From: Copromyces sp. CBS 386.78
Taxonomy: Eukaryota > Ascomycota > Sordariomycetes > Sordariales > Sordariaceae
NCBI GenBank assembly: GCA_030685235.1
Contig: MU839124.1
Coordinates: 62,001-126,000, forward strand
Length of the DNA: 64,000 bases
Reading direction: 5' to 3'
Positions 45,163 through 57,100 of the stretch are shown here, one piece after another. The notes beneath the pieces are model-generated. The model made no database searches, was not told where the DNA came from, and saw only the letters and a program-made list of their open reading frames with translations. How positions within the stretch are numbered: the stretch's first letter is position 1; each line of letters opens with the position of its first letter. Both the position numbers and the translations under genes were made by a program.

Positions 45163-48100
45163 GTTTGTTGTATTTAACTATTGCGTTGCGCGTGTTTACT
45201 ATTATAAAAGGAAGATTGCTTGTATTTCGATCGCGGTAATTAGTTAATTAAGATTCGACTTTGCGCGTTCCCGACCCTAGTTGCGAATTTAGCCGTTGAA
45301 TTAAGTAAAATATTAAGCCGAATATTATTAATTAAGATCGTTTGTACTCTCTTTTTTCCCTTATATTTATTAAGGCGTATTTAATTTAGCGATTAATATT
45401 TAATTCTATTATTTTCCGAACCTAATTTGTAACCGATAACTTTATTACTATTACGGTTATTAGCGCTATTGTAATAGTTATTAATTTAAATTATTAGGCC
45501 GATTTGACGGTTTTTATTTAAGTGTTCGAGGGCTTTTATTATTAAACGATTGAAGTTTTAATCCTTATTTTTTAGGCGTATAATTTCGCTAACTTTTCTG
45601 TTTTTCAAGTCTTTTTCTCCGTTTTCTATTATTTGCTCTACGATGACGCAGTTGTAATTAGAGCCGACGCTTGTAATTTCGAGGAAGATTTTATTATAGT
45701 TAGAGAGGAAATTATTTATTTATATATTTATATTAAAAATTTTAATTATAAAATTGTCTGTAAGGAGAGTAATATCATAACTATTTATATTTAATATTTA
45801 TTCGCCGTTTAAGCTAATATAAAAGATTATTAAAATTAAATTAAATTGTTTTATAAGTAGATCGCTACTTTTAAAAAGGAGTTTAGCGATTTTTGTATAG
45901 TATTTGTGGCCGTTTTTTAATTTTAGAAAGACTATTATTAAAAGATCTTTTTCGATTTTTATACTTAATTCCCGAAGAATAGTCTAATTCCTTTATCCTT
46001 TAGTTTAACCCTTTTATTTCTTAATATATTTAGCGATCCCGGTAATAATAATAATATAATAAGTGTTAGTAAAGATAGTAGTGGTTATAGGTTAGTATTA
46101 TATATTATAATTACCTTTATTTTTAATAATAAAGGATTATTAATTGAACGTACTATTAAATATTACGTTTAGCGTATACGTATAAAGTTTATTTAGGTAG
46201 ATAAATTTAAAATCTTTGCCGACGAGCGCCTTAAATTTTCTTTTATTGTTTATTTTATTAAGGGCGTCCTATTCGAAGTTATTGAGACTAAATTGAATAA
46301 AGTTATTTTTAGCGAACTTTATAAGTAGGTTATAGCTTTTAAATTAATTAATAAATTGGATAAGAAGTATAATAATATTAATATTGTCGTCGAATTTTGT
46401 TATATTTTTTCAGGATTTTAAAATATTTAAGGGTATAAAGTAGACCGATTTTAAAGAAAAGTTCATTATATTTGTTAATAAGTATAAATTCGATAATGGT
46501 ATAAAGATTTATTACTTTTATTAGAAGATTAGCGATTACGTTCGCTTTGCCTTTTTTTATTAATGTCCTTAGCCCGCCGATAATAAGTTTAATAAATAGA
46601 TTGAAATTATTTATAATTTTGCTAAAGTATTGGAAAATAAGGATTGGCGTAAGAAATAGATTAACCTATTTTATAAAATTAATATGATTAATGTTTTTGC
46701 TCTTGCCGGTCGTTTTAGTATTTTTGCGACCGAGATGATTGTTAGTTAGGGCGGTAATATAATAGATTTTAATGCTATAATTGAGACGGATATTTAAATA
46801 TTTTATATAATTGAAGTTAGTATTTTTAAATATTGTATAAAAATAGGTATTTATACCCGTTGCGGAAGGCCCGGCTATTATTTTATTAATTATTACGCCC
46901 GTATTAATATTAAAAAGGAGGTTAAACCTTGTAATAATTGTAATAAAGGCTGCGGCGGTAATGTTAGTAATATTAGTAATATTGGTAATAGTGGTAATAA
47001 CTATAATAATAGCGGTAATAATAGTATTTTTAATAACGGAGGTAACGGTAACCGTAATAATAATGGCGGTAATAATAATAGCGGCGGTAATAATAATAGT
47101 AGTAATTAGTAGTAGTCCGCTTAGGGCTAATATAATTATAAATAGTAGTGCCCTAATTATAGCGGCGGTTATTATATTAATATTATAAATATAAATTTCG
47201 GCGCTCTAATTCCCAGTACCCCGGCCCCTGGTTATTATAACCCTGTACCCGCTTATTAACCCGGTTTTGTCGGCTCGGTTATAAGCGATGAGAACGGTTT
47301 TATTTCGGGCTAGGGAAATATATAGTTTTCTAGTTAAATTGCGTTTAGAGGTAAGGGTTTAATAGATATAGAGGAAATAATAGGATTGTCCTTATATAGC
47401 TAGATATTATTAAAATAAATAGATTTTTAGTAGATAGCCGTTATAAATATTTAAATTTATTAAATTCTTTTATCTATTTATTTTACGGACTATATAAATT
47501 ATATTGTATTATTTTCGTTAATAATGGTTATACCGCCCTTAATTTTATTAACCGATATTTCGTTTACTATAATTACTTTTCTTTCCTCCCGCTAGCTATT
47601 CCTAAATTATTATACTTTGCCGACGGTTAAGTTAAGGGTAGTATTATTTATTTCTTTAGATTTATAATATAAGTAAGAATTTATTATAAAGTTATCGATT
47701 TATTAATTTATAATTTAGCTAAGGATAACCCTATTATTTTAGGTTATTTATAATTCGTTTATTATATATTAAGTATTAACTAGCCTAATAATTTTTTTTA
47801 ATTTAATTCTGTTTATAAGTAATATAGTTATTTTTTATTTAGGGCTTTAAATTATACTACGCCGCTTTCGAACCGCTATTTTATAATTCTGCGACTGCTA
47901 ATTTAATGTTTGTACTAAAGTTTATTAGTAGAAGATGTAGAAGATAAAGGCGAATTTGGCTAGAAAGAGGTAGAAGTTATTAGGTATTTATTAATCTCTA
48001 TTATAATTAAACGAACCGTTCGCTAACGATTCTACTATTTTAAATATAGGGTTACTAATTGATTAGGTACTATTCCGTTCGAGAAAGTAAAAGGTAGTAG

Positions 48101-51100
48101 CGTAATTATATTATTAGTATTACCCCCGGTACTTCTTTTAGTACCCCGCCCGGCGCTTTGCCATTAGGCCGGCGGTATAAAGACTTTTATAGTAGATTAT
48201 TATATTCCGGTTCGGCTCTATAGTATCTTAACTAGTCTTATTAATTTTAATAATATTAAAGAGTTTTCCGCCGCTATTTTTAATTAATTAGCGGAGATTT
48301 ATAAATTCCTGATTATCCGTACGATTTAGGCTAATTTAAATAAAAATATCCGTAGGTTAATTAAGGAAGACGAAAAATTAGAAAAGGAGGGGCGTATTTT
48401 AGACCTTTAGAACGTAAGTAATAATCTTATACTAGATATAGTAGTAGAGGTATTACTGGGTAAAGGTTAGCGTTTTAAATATTTCTTTAATAATAAATAT
48501 TATTATTAGATTAACGCTTTAATAAAAGACGGGGACGAGGCCGCTTTAAAGGCTGTAAAGGTCTCTAATTCTATTAAAATTAATAGTACTGATAACGATT
48601 TTCCCTGCTATAAGGACGTAATTAACGAATATTTTATAATAAATAGTATTGTTATTAATAAAATTACGTTTAAGGATATAGTATAATTTTATAAAAAAAT
48701 TAATAAATTTCTTAAAATGGTTGTAAAAATTTAAATTAAATTTTTATAATAATATTGGCATTATATGTAAACTTTTGTATAAGAGGGAGCGGATATTCTT
48801 CTACTTTATAGGGCGTACGATTTAAAGATTGAACTCTATTTGGGAATAACCTCTCCCGCTTTTCGCAGGTGTATATTTAATTTTAACGAGTTTAACGTTA
48901 TTAAAAAATAGGTCGATAATATATTTTAAAAGAAGTTTATTAGGCTTTTATAGTCGGAAGCCTCTATACTATTATTCTTTATTAAGAAATTAGGAGGCGG
49001 AATTCGCATTTACGTTAATTATTACAGCGTTAATAACGTTATTTTTAAGTCCTATTATCCTTTCCCGCTTCTTAAAGAAACCTTTAATATAATTTATTAC
49101 GTTAAAATTTTTATTAAATTCGATATAATCGTTATTTTTAATTGTATTTATATTAAATAAGGGTACGAGTAATTTATTACTTTTATAATTTAATTTAGCC
49201 TATTTGAATTTTTAATTATTCTTTTTAGTTTATAAAGCGCTTTAAGTGTATTTTAGAATTATATTAATAATATTTTATATAATATTTTTAACGTTTACGC
49301 GACCGCTTATTTTAATAATATTTTTATTTATTTGGATAATATTAAAGATTACGAGTAGTATGTTAACGACGTTTTTGATAGGTTAGTAAAAGTGGGCTTT
49401 AACGTTAATATTAATAAGTATGAATTTTATACGATAAAAACGAAATATTTGGGTTTAATTATTATAGTTAGAGGTATTAAAATAGATTTAAAAAAGGTTA
49501 AAACTATTGTAAATTAGTAAGCGCTAGAATTAAAGAAGTCGCTATAATTTTTCTTAGGCTTTATAAATTTCTATTAATAATTTATAAAGGAATTTTTTAT
49601 AATAATTACCCTATTTTATAAGTTTACGAAGAAGGATATTAGTTAGTTTTAGGATAATTATTATTAGGCCGTTTTTAAAGTTTTTAAAAAGGTATTTTCG
49701 GAAGGCCCCGTTTTGAGGATTTATAATTAGACTAAGAAGATTGTAGTTGAAATAGATACTTCTAATTAGGTTATAAGTAGTATTTTTTCTGGGTACGGGG
49801 ATAACGGTATCTTTTACTCTATCGCCTACTTTTTGGCTAAATATAGTTCTTAGGAATATAATTATAATATATATAATAAAGAATTATTCGCGATTATTAA
49901 AGTATTAGAAGAGTGGAGGCTAGAATTAAAAGGAGTTTAATAGCCGTTTAATATTTTTATAGATTATAAAATTTTTTAAATATTTACGATTAATAAGTAG
50001 TTAATTTAATAATATATATAATAGTTTTAATTTTTATTTCGGTTTAATTTCTTAATTAAGTATATTCTGGGTTCGAAAAACCTTTGCTTAAATGTTTTGA
50101 GTTGTAAGCCTAACGATTATTTTGATAATGAGGAGGATAATTGTTTAATTGTTTATAAGCGGGTATTGTTGGATTTGTTTTAGTTCGAAGATAGTTATTT
50201 CGAATTTGACGATTTAGCGGCGGGTTTTTTGTTTTACTTGTTAGGGCTTAATGACTTTGATACTTAGTTAATTAACGATTTTATTTGTACTAGTTACGAG
50301 ATTTTTATTTTTTTGTAAGAATTGGTTTCTTTTCTTATTAGCGGAGTTTATTAATGGCCTATTATTATTAAGAAGGTTTTTTATAGGGCTTTTTCGGAAT
50401 GTTATGTCGTTAATAGTATTGCGAAATGGCGAGATTAAGTAATTATTAATTTTTATAATAAGAATTTCTAATTCTAATTTATTAATTATTAGTATAATTT
50501 TCTAGGCGTTAGCTATTTAGGCCGTAACGTTACGTACGAGTTTTTATAATATAATTTCTATTAAGAAGGGATATATAACGATGTACGCTTTTTTTATAAA
50601 GGATATTTACTTTGTGTAAAGATTAAATTTTTAAAGAGAGGTTTAATCAGTTATTTTAAACTAGTTATAATCGCCTTCGCGCTGTAGATTAATATTTTAA
50701 TCAATTATATTACGTTATTACTACTAAGTACCTATTTGGGTTAGACTTTTAAATACGTTGTTATTATCGTTGACCGATTTATTAAGATGCGGTACTATAT
50801 CCCGATAATAATTTTAGAGGCGGAAGAATTAGCGGACCGGTTTATTAATTATATTTATTCGATTTATAGCCTTCTAAATAGTATACTTTCGGATAGAGGT
50901 ATTTAATTCGTTTTATAATTTTAATTTACTTTTTATATACGGTTATCCGTGATTCGTAAGTTTATTTCCGTTTTCTACCCTTAGACGAACGTTTAAACCG
51001 AACGTATTAATATAGAGATGGAATAGTTTTTAAGAATTTATATTAATTAGGTATAAACGGATTAGGTAAAGTGGTTACTATTAGCGGAGTTCGTTAATAA

Positions 51101-51237
51101 TAACGCTATTTCTTCATTGATAAATATCTTTCTTTTTTTTATTAATTACGGATATTACTTTTATATAGGTACGGAGCCCCGTACCCCGCCGCCACTAGAT
51201 CTTTCCCTAATTTAGTTTAAAGAATATTATAAAGTTA

Positions 51238-51242
51238 ACGAA
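51238..51242 (+). repeat. Target-site duplication ACGAA (left, inner element)
   Basis: Identical to 52822-52826. It marks the insertion point of the inner LTR element in the integrase region of the gypsy element. Confidence 0.85.
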
Positions 51243-51466
51243 TGTTATGGGGCTAGAGCCCTGGGGTTAGACCTGGCTGATGCCTGGTCTGTAAAGCCTG
51301 CGAAGGCTCTGGTTCGGATGCCCCGGCCTTGGCGGCTCGGTGTACAAAACCCTTTCCCGACTGCACCCTTCTGGTGCAGTCTTTCCTTCCTTTCTTCCTT
51401 ATCAAATATAGCCTTTTCAACCTTATACGACTGCTCGCTGTGCCTTACTCTTGTAGACTCGTTATA
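51243..51466 (+). repeat. Left LTR of the inner element
   Basis: 224 bases. The first 85 are GC-rich and appear untouched by RIP; the last 139 align with 52683-52821 with seven transition differences. Confidence 0.8.
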
Positions 51467-52682
51467 TTATATTTGACCCTCTTTTTAAATACCCCCGTTG
51501 CTATTCTTTTGTAGGCATGTTAAAGAGTATCCCTCGTTACTCTCGTCCCCTTTAATAATGAAATCCCTTATTTACTTCCGTCGCTTGCTGCTCGGACTTC
51601 CGTCCTTCTCGATACTATAGTACTAATTTTCCTTGCAATCCCCTAGTTGTAGGACCCTTAAGAGCGCCTTTAGTAATTTACGACTACCTTCCAAGTATTG
51701 CTAATTGAGGTTATTGTTAATAATAAGACTTCCGCTGTCCTAAAGCCGGTGTTCCCGTATTTCGAAAAGTTTATAAGGAATAAGGAGGACTTCGAAACCT
51801 AGGTTTTAAATGCTTAGGCTAAATTTTACGTAGATAGGTTCGCTATTAATAATATTGAGGCTTAATTTTATTATTTCTTCGCCTATTTATTACCCCCTGT
51901 TAAAAAACTGTTAGTCGCTTTTATTAATTTTAGGAATCGCTCTTTTAATAAATTTATTAATAAGCTTAAATTTACGTACGGAGATTCTAACGCCGTTAAA
52001 AGAGTAAGGTAGGAGTTTTACTACCTACGATAAAAGTCCGGTGAATTTATCGCCTCTTTCTTCGCCTAGTTTAAAAAAGTGTTCTTTAAAGTTCGAACTG
52101 ATTCTTAGCTAGATCCCGCTAAAGTTAGCCAATTTACTACTTCCCTTAATACTGATTAGAAGCACTACTTCGCTAACTGAACTAATATATTAAAATAATA
52201 CCTTACGATATTTATATATTTACGTAAATTTAACGGTAATACTTTTTTTATTTTTTAAAATAATAATAATAATAAATTAATAACGATGGAAATATATTAA
52301 TAAATATCTTTATAACGAAAATAAAGAGCAGTAGCGTTCCTTCGAAGCTATAATAATAATAGAAAGAGGAAGGTAAGTATACGAATTGCGGTAGCGGTTC
52401 TTATTAAGTTAAAAAGTATAAAACGAAGGGTACGAAAATAAATAACGTCGTAGTTCGCAATCTGGTTAGGGGCGTAGATAATTATAATAACGATAATTAA
52501 AAGGAAGAATTCACGGATTAAGTAATACTTAGGAGGTAACTTTAATAAGATTACGGTAGAGGGAAGTCTGTACGTTCGTATAGGAGGAATTTCTACAGCT
52601 ATTTTGAGCTGTAATTTGCTAGTTAGATTGTATTAGCCTTAATTCTACTCCTTTTTATATGTAGCTAGGAGAATTAGTATCT

Positions 52683-52821
52683 CTTGGCGGCTCGGTGTAT
52701 AAAACCCTTTCCCGATTGTACCCTTCTGGTACAGTCTTTCCTTCCTTTCTTCCTTATCAAATATAGCCTTTTCAACCTTATACGACTGCTCGCTGTACCT
52801 TACTCTTGTAGACCCGTTACA
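52683..52821 (+). repeat. Right LTR of the inner element (aligned part)
   Basis: 139 bases aligned with 51328-51466. The sequence just upstream (52600-52682) does not align with the first 85 bases of the left LTR, so this copy is truncated, replaced or too mutated to recognise there. Confidence 0.75.
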
Positions 52822-53695
52822 ACGAATTAGCGGATTACTTTTAGTAAATTTAGGATTTCGCTATCTAATAGTCTCGTTATATATAGGAATAATATAAAGA
52901 TAATATTAATAAGAAGCGAATCGACTTTATTAAATATTGTACCAGTAATATGGTTCTCCTTAATACGGCTAATTTCGCTAATAGACGTCCGTATGCGAAA
53001 TTATATCCCCGCTAGGAAGGGCCCTTTAAAATTGTCCGCGCTGAATTGTATATAGTTTATTTCGCCCTACCTTCTAATATAAAGTGTTTACTAGTCTTCT
53101 ATATTTCTATAGTACAACTATAGTCCGGCTAGGGCCTTTTAAACTAACTTACTACGATAAACGTCTAGGTTAACGAAGGTAGGGTTATAATACGGACCGA
53201 CAGTTAAGAGGAGTATGAAGAGTAGGTATTCGAACGTTTTATAAATTATTAGTAGATAGGTAATAATAAGTATTAGAAATATAAGGTTAAATAGAAGATT
53301 AATAACCCTACTTAGGAACCTGTTAATAACGTTATTAATTATAAATATTATTTTTAATAGTTCTACTATAAATACCCAGATAAATTAGTCCCCTTAGAAG
53401 TTTAGAGGGTTTTTGAATACTTCGCCGCCGATACCCTAGTATTGACGCTAGTATTGGCAGCCCCCGAACTATTATAGCGCTGCTTTAGCTGCTTAGTACG
53501 GCAAGAGACGGCTGCTATTATAAAAGATAGGATATAGAAGGATATAGAAGAAGGTTTATACTTTGCGTTTGGGAGGGTGTTTTGGAAGTTAATAGATATT
53601 TATAAAGATAAGAGGTTACGGGAGGGGTTTTGAATTTATTATTTCACGTATATATAGATTTTTTAATTCCTCGAGCTTCTTTTGAAGGGGGATAA

Positions 53696-53946
53696 TATTA
53701 TAGGGTTAGACTTGTAATATATTGTGCTGCATTGATTGTATATGTACTGTGCCGACTAGAGTTTAGAGTTCTGGCTACGCTATGTCCTTATTACGTGTAG
53801 CCTTACGTGCCCGCGTACGGTCTGGCCTGTAGGGCTTTCGCCTATATAGTTAGACTTCCGCATATACTTCCTTCTCTCCTCCCTTCTCCTCATATAATAA
53901 CATATATCGTACCCTACCTATAACGGTGCCCTCTCGCCCCGTGATA
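53696..53946 (+). repeat. Right LTR of the gypsy element
   Basis: 251 bp, about 88% identical to the left LTR by eye, with all differences being transitions. The last 70 bases look unmutated; the first 75 carry G-to-A and C-to-T changes. Confidence 0.9.
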
Positions 53947-53951
53947 ATACG
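53947..53951 (+). repeat. Target-site duplication ATACG (right)
   Basis: Perfect copy of 44907-44911, directly after the right LTR. Confidence 0.85.
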
Positions 53952-54425
53952 GCAGTTTTCGAAAATACTAAACAATTTTTTTCGTTTAATTATTAATTTC
54001 CTTAAATTTATTCGACGAAATACTACCCAACCTATAACTATAAATATTACCCGTTTAATATATAACTCGCTAATACCCTATAAAGTAGGCGTTTTACACC
54101 CTTTTCATATAATTATTATTATTTTTATTATTAATTAACTTCCTATCTTTTAACTAAATTACTAAAAATTTTATTATTAACTTTAACGAAACCCCTATAC
54201 CTTTCGAATTTATTAAGGGTACTACATACAATTTTAAAAGTAACAATACTATTACGGGCAAGACCGATCGAAGCGGCTAAAGTAAACGGTAAACTACCCT
54301 TATTCTATATATCTTTATAAATAAGGTTTAGAAATTAAAATCTAAATTCATTTTCAAGGGTATATTAGATACTAAAAAAAGGAGGATTATATAAGGTATA
54401 TCGGATATTTCTTTTATCTTTTATC

Positions 54426-54510
54426 TTTTTCTTTTATTATCTTTCTTTCTTTCTTTCTTTCCTCCCCCCCCCCCCTCCCCCTTCCCTCCCTCCCCCCCTC
54501 CCCCCTTCCT
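54426..54510 (+). repeat. Pyrimidine tract
   Basis: An uninterrupted stretch of TTTC repeats followed by C and CCT runs. It could form triplex or slippage-prone DNA. Confidence 0.8.
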
Positions 54511-54512
54511 AT

Positions 54513-54830
54513 ATTACGCCTTTAAACTATAAGTCGCGTATAAATCCCAAATTAAATTAAAGCCGTATTATTTTACTACCTACAGGTAAATAGGTAAAAT
54601 CCGAACCGAAGAGGGTAGATTAACGTAGTACTATATATATATATAAGGCTTCCCCTTTTGACTTTTTACCTTTTTTCTTTTTTTTTCTTTTTCTTCTACC
54701 CCTTTATTACGCCTTTAAACTATAAATCGCGTATAAGTCCCAACCCGAATACTAATACCGTATTGTTTACTACCCGCGGGCAAATAAGCAATCTGAATTA
54801 AGGCGGGCAAATTAACGTAGTATTAAACGT
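54513..54830 (+). repeat. Direct repeat of about 120 bases, 193 apart
   Basis: Copies begin attacgcctttaaactata at 54513 and 54706, and both reach attaacgtagta. The second copy is flanked by inverted pyrimidine/purine tracts (about 54658-54697 and 54838-54879). The segment interrupts the transposase domain. Confidence 0.75.
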
Positions 54831-54899
54831 ACATATAGGAAGAAAAAAAGAAAAAAAAAAGGTAGAAGTCGGAAAAAATTAGGACTTTTACCTTTTATC

Positions 54900-54970
54900 T
54901 TTCCCGAATTCCTTTTTTCTTTCCCGAATTCCTTTTTTCTTTCTCAAACTCTTTTTCTTTTTCCCCAGGC
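54900..54970 (+). repeat. Tandem repeat of about 21 bases, three copies
   Basis: The unit is ctttcccgaattccttttt, repeated with one diverged copy at the right. Confidence 0.7.
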
Positions 54971-55944
54971 TTATTTTCCTTTTTTCCTAACGCCCTTTCA
55001 CCTAAATGAAATTAACGCATACCACTTAGGTATTACGGTTGAATTTAACGAAATAGCGTATAATAACGAAAAGTTGATAATTAAATAGATTAATAAAGAA
55101 TTAGCACCTATTATAGGTAATAATAACGATAAAGGTCTTCTTATTATAAATATGGCTAGGTTTTATAAAATAAAAAATATATTTAATACTTTCGATAAAT
55201 ATAGTATTAACCGAACATTAATTCTAAGCGGCCTTACCCTATTATTACAACCCCTCGACACCTATATTAATAGATCTATTAAGGTCTACTTTAGCGAAAT
55301 TTATAAAGAATATACTTTAGAATAAAAAGCCCTTAGCGAAGGAGATATCGGTAAATAGACCCCGTTTAAGAAAAGGGTTATACTTATATACTTTATTATA
55401 CGGGCTATTGACCGGATAAACGAAAAGAATTTTAGTCTGGTAGCTAAGTCTTTTATCGATTGCGGTCTTTCTATTTACCTAAACGGTTTAGAAGATTAGA
55501 AAATTAAAATAAAAGGCATCCTTTAGAGGGAGATCGATTTTTTTAGGTTTAAGGAAGCCGATAATAACGAAGTTATTACCAATTATTTCGAATTAGAACT
55601 ATTATAAGAAGCGGCTATCGACGAACTAGGTATACGGTATAAGGATTTAATAATTGCCTAATTAAAATCCTTCTATAAAAGAAAGCGGATTCCCGGTTTT
55701 AGTAAGCTAAAAAGGATTGAGTTAGTTACTAAACTACAGATGGCTAATAAAAAAGCTCTTATTATAACCGATATAAGGATTAATAATAAGGAGGTTAATT
55801 TTAAAGTTAAAATAGAGGGAGAGGGAAGCTTAACGGCGCTATTTTAATTAGTTTAATATTGTTATTAATATTAATCTTTTTCAGAGCTCGTCGTCTTTAC
55901 TATCGTTATTATATAAGAAAATTTCAATACTCCTTTTCCGCTTC

Positions 55945-56028
55945 GGCTTAAGTTCCGTCTTTACCGGCTTAGGCTCCGGCTTCGCCGGTTTAAGCTCCGG
56001 CTTTACCGGCCTAAGCTCCGGCTTTACT
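55945..56028 (-). repeat. Four 21-base tandem repeats encoding a Lys-Pro-Glu heptad on the minus strand
   Basis: Units start at 55945, 55966, 55987 and 56008. On the minus strand they read as KPEL(R/K)PV-type heptads, preceded on that strand by a conserved-looking but broken coding stretch (about 56340-56130, with YFGWVKKKYRSAI). This is probably the relic of a repetitive gene or another transposon frame; I do not recognise it. Confidence 0.55.
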
Positions 56029-56640
56029 AGTTCAAGTTTATCGTCTTCAATAATAATTACTTCGTTTACTTATATAAAGGTAACCCTTTCTTACTATTCT
56101 CTCTCGATGCCCTATTAATCGTATTATTGCTACCGCCTTCCTTTCGATTTAATAAAGTATTTAACTAAATAATTTTCATTTAGTATATACTTTTTAATAG
56201 CCGATCTATATTTCTTTTTAACCCAGCCGAAATACTAGCCGTCCTTTTCTAAGGAGAGGCCAGTAAAGTATATAAAACTAAGGGAGGAGGGGGCCCAGTA
56301 AATAATATTATATTCGTTATTTATAATAAAAATTCTAGTATTTTCGAAGTCTTTTGTCACGTCTATAAAATAACGAAATTAAATTTAATTAGTAATGTAA
56401 ATTATATAGGGATTTATATACAAACGATATCGATAGGGCCTAAGTCGATATAAGCTATAGTTGTAAGAGGGAATATTTAGAAATATCGTCGTTTTTATAG
56501 CTAGTATTGAGAAAAAGAAGGATAAAGAGGATCGATTAAGAGGGTGGCGGTTACTAGAACCCTCTCTTTTACTAAGCTAGTACACTCTTTATTCGGCTAC
56601 GTTTACGTATCTACCTTTTAGCGCCCAGAGGTTATAGCAG

Positions 56641-57100
56641 TGTGCAGATCACTTGCAGCTGGGCGCCCGCTTTACTATGTAAGGCCTAGTCTGAAAACGA
56701 GTAAAAACAAATTGAGTGAGTAAAAGCGGTAAGTCGTTTGATAACAGAGACGGTCTTGGCAGGGACCAAAAGTGGCAGGCGCCACCTTCTTTAGGGAAAG
56801 ATGTGGCTTGGCTGTGAAAGTGACAACGGAACAAGCCACATTGAGTGTCAGAGTGGGGCTCTGCCTGCAACGCTCCACTAATCCTAGCGTGCCTGGGGTT
56901 GGCAGGCACGAACAAGGGTCGTCTATTCGGCTTGCAATGACTTCAACTTCAGACGTCCACTTCCATGGTTTCCCCAATTTAAAACTTGAACAGCTCCGTT
57001 TCACTTTTACTCCCTAATAGCCTCTCTTTTACCATCTCTATTGCCTTGCACTTCCGTGGGGTTTTCAAGTCACACTCCGTCCAGAGGAAGCGCAGTCATC
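56641..57100. promoter_or_regulatory. Upstream region of the REX1-type gene next to the island
   Basis: 460 bases of ordinary composition between the RIP island and the ATG at 57101. They should hold the promoter and leader. Confidence 0.5.

Larger units (their letters stand above)
51243..52821 (+). mobile_element. Small gag-only LTR element nested in the gypsy integrase
   Basis: 1579 bases, beginning TGTTATG and ending GTTACA, with a perfect ACGAA duplication. The interior of about 1.2 kb reads as a broken Gag-like protein (recognisable from about 51755 to 52230) and a damaged zinc knuckle near 52375-52430. No protease, reverse transcriptase or integrase sequence is seen, so it would have depended on proteins of another element. 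RIP has introduced stops here too. Confidence 0.8.
44912..53946 (+). mobile_element. Ty3/gypsy LTR retrotransposon, RIP-degraded, interrupted by a second element
   Basis: Flanked by equal 251 bp LTRs and a perfect ATACG duplication. Degraded reading frames run on the plus strand in the order gag (about 45400-47000, with a Cys-to-Tyr-damaged zinc knuckle near 46830-46905), protease region, reverse transcriptase (about 48900-49560; the catalytic YxDD box reads YLDN at 49329-49340), RNase H (about 49700-49960) and integrase (about 50450-51242, continuing from 52827). The integrase core retains VDRF and SDRG-like segments. A C-terminal chromodomain-like stretch lies around 53200-53480, and a purine tract (53684-53692) precedes the right LTR. 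The order RT-RNase H-integrase defines Ty3/gypsy; the chromodomain suggests a chromovirus. Many stops make it inactive. Confidence 0.9.
53952..55840 (+). pseudogene. pogo-like DDE transposase, catalytic part, broken
   Basis: This is the downstream continuation of the fragment at 44400-44906. The first part (53952-54400) shows the DDE-domain signature around TGKTDRSG and TLILYIF. The frame then stops at a roughly 600-base pyrimidine-rich insertion with direct repeats and resumes at about 55010 with HLGITVEFNE. After that come a short RFYKIKNIF segment, LLLQPLDT (the conserved LLQPLD box of DDE_1 transposases) near 55235-55260, and a C-terminal SFIDCGLS region near 55460. Stops, the gypsy insertion and the internal insertion make it non-functional. 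The middle catalytic region was not identified. Confidence 0.75.
43740..56640. other. AT-rich RIP island of nested, degraded transposons
   Basis: At about 43740 the sequence changes from ordinary to very AT-rich composition, and it changes back at about 56620. Inside, reading frames are broken by many stops, and CA or TG dinucleotides are strongly depleted while CG persists. This is the signature of RIP (C to T in CpA context) and not of general AT bias. RIP targets duplicated DNA during the sexual cycle and such islands are usually heterochromatic. No intact gene was found. The left 400 bases (43760-44160) are C-rich and poor in G on the plus strand. Confidence 0.9.

Noticed and set aside
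46961..47188. 75-codon Ile/Val-rich open frame in the gag region
   Set aside because: It comes from simple AT-rich codons in degraded gag sequence, out of the gag frame.
57041..57100. Upstream extension of the exonuclease gene
   Set aside because: It begins with TTG and not ATG, and the basic MGKKKNKSK start at 57101 is typical of the family.
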